Part shown: positions 63,730 through 64,000 of the stretch, in pieces
Position numbering within the stretch: the stretch's first letter is position 1
How the letters are laid out: the number at the start of each line of letters is the position of its first letter
Source of the DNA: Cyclobacterium amurskyense
GTDB lineage: Bacteria > Bacteroidota > Bacteroidia > Cytophagales > Cyclobacteriaceae
NCBI RefSeq assembly: GCF_001050135.1
Contig: NZ_CP012040.1
Location: forward strand, 3,168,501 to 3,232,500
Direction of reading: 5' to 3'
Length of the DNA stretch: 64,000 nucleotides
Program-made: the position numbers and the translations under genes
Notes under the pieces: generated by a model
Told to the model about the DNA's origin: nothing
Seen by the model: the letters and a program-made list of their open reading frames with translations, nothing else
Database searches by the model: none

Positions 63730-64000
63730 GGAAATCAGTTTGTGCACTATTAGGGCTAATGAATGTAAATCAGCGTTAAGCATTCCCTTGGCTCCTTTAT
63801 ATGGTATAATAGGTTAAGCTAGATTTTGAATCCAGTTTTGTTGAACTGAAATAATAAGGGTGGTTGATTGTAATCGATGTCCTAATAATAATGGTGAAGC
63901 AAAAAGCGTTTCCGGGTAATGTTGTTCTTTGGTAGTGGTATTATTGTTAGGAGAAACAGTAAATAAAATCTTACGAGTATGGCTAAGCCTGAATTAGTAA
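63730..64000. other. Right-hand end without a supported gene
   Basis: About 270 bases with no credible frame, hairpin or repeat. The window may cut off the next gene. Confidence 0.4.

Noticed and set aside
1..64000. CRISPR array, prophage, toxin-antitoxin or restriction system
   Set aside because: No regularly spaced short repeats and no cas, phage structural, nuclease or toxin-antitoxin gene pairs were seen. The only dispersed repeats are the MITE-like copies.

Overview
The window looks like a chromosomal segment of a Bacteroidota bacterium of the order Cytophagales, probably family Cyclobacteriaceae. This rests on a PorP/SprF gene divergent from a 1,698-residue protein with a gliding-motility-type C-terminal domain (type IX secretion), Bacteroidota-type promoters (TTTG, about 19 bases, TAnnTTTG), little use of Shine-Dalgarno sequences, many outer-membrane lipoproteins, and the Bacteroidota form of the division and cell-wall cluster. 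The genus is inferred by impression only.

Layout. 1-3.5 kb: two surface lipoproteins (leucine-rich repeat; FnIII plus propeller). 3.6-6.2 kb: a decayed patch with a broken tyrosine recombinase, an intact secreted SGNH hydrolase and a broken type IX secretion cargo gene. 6.4-14.3 kb: housekeeping and small genes (DUF5995, GreA/GreB-like factor, YkgJ-like Cys-cluster protein, DUF3500 protein, FG-GAP protein, NAD(P)-binding reductase, purine nucleoside phosphorylase, FMN reductase). 14.3-29.6 kb: a complete minus-strand dcw operon, mraZ-rsmH-ftsL-ftsI-murE-mraY-murD-ftsW-murG-murC-ftsQ-ftsA-ftsZ, with overlapping or nearly overlapping genes, a four-box MraZ operator at its head and a hairpin terminator that spans the ftsZ stop codon. 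29.9-38.9 kb: polyprenyl diphosphate synthase, a PlsB-like acyltransferase with gpsA (phospholipid entry), a TIGR01777 epimerase, a phosphoesterase lipoprotein, an orphan 266-residue protein, a PhyH-type oxygenase and an M48 protease. 38.9-48.2 kb: PorP/SprF, the giant secreted protein, yaaA, wecB and a methyltransferase. 48.7-52.9 kb: an efflux operon (HlyD adaptor, MacB/FtsX-type permease, TolC) with no ATPase gene beside it. 53.3-64 kb: a DoxX-like membrane protein, a glycosidase-like lipoprotein, an IS3-family element, asnS, rpoN, a PAP2-like protein, an outer-membrane barrel, tRNA-Arg(ACG) and a YHS-domain protein.

The most notable pattern outside genes is a dispersed family of roughly 209-bp structured repeats. 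It has five full copies and two relics here, with imperfect terminal inverted repeats, 5-bp TTTAA/TTGAA-like direct flanks and several internal hairpins. It behaves like a MITE (non-autonomous transposon). One copy has been split by the IS3-family element, which is itself bounded by a 4-bp GATT duplication. Other points of interest are the 10-bp-phased GTGG boxes before mraZ, and a tRNA-Arg in which the near-universal G19-C56 tertiary pair appears as A19-U56. I did not find a CRISPR array, a defence island, a prophage or a clearly new multi-gene system.
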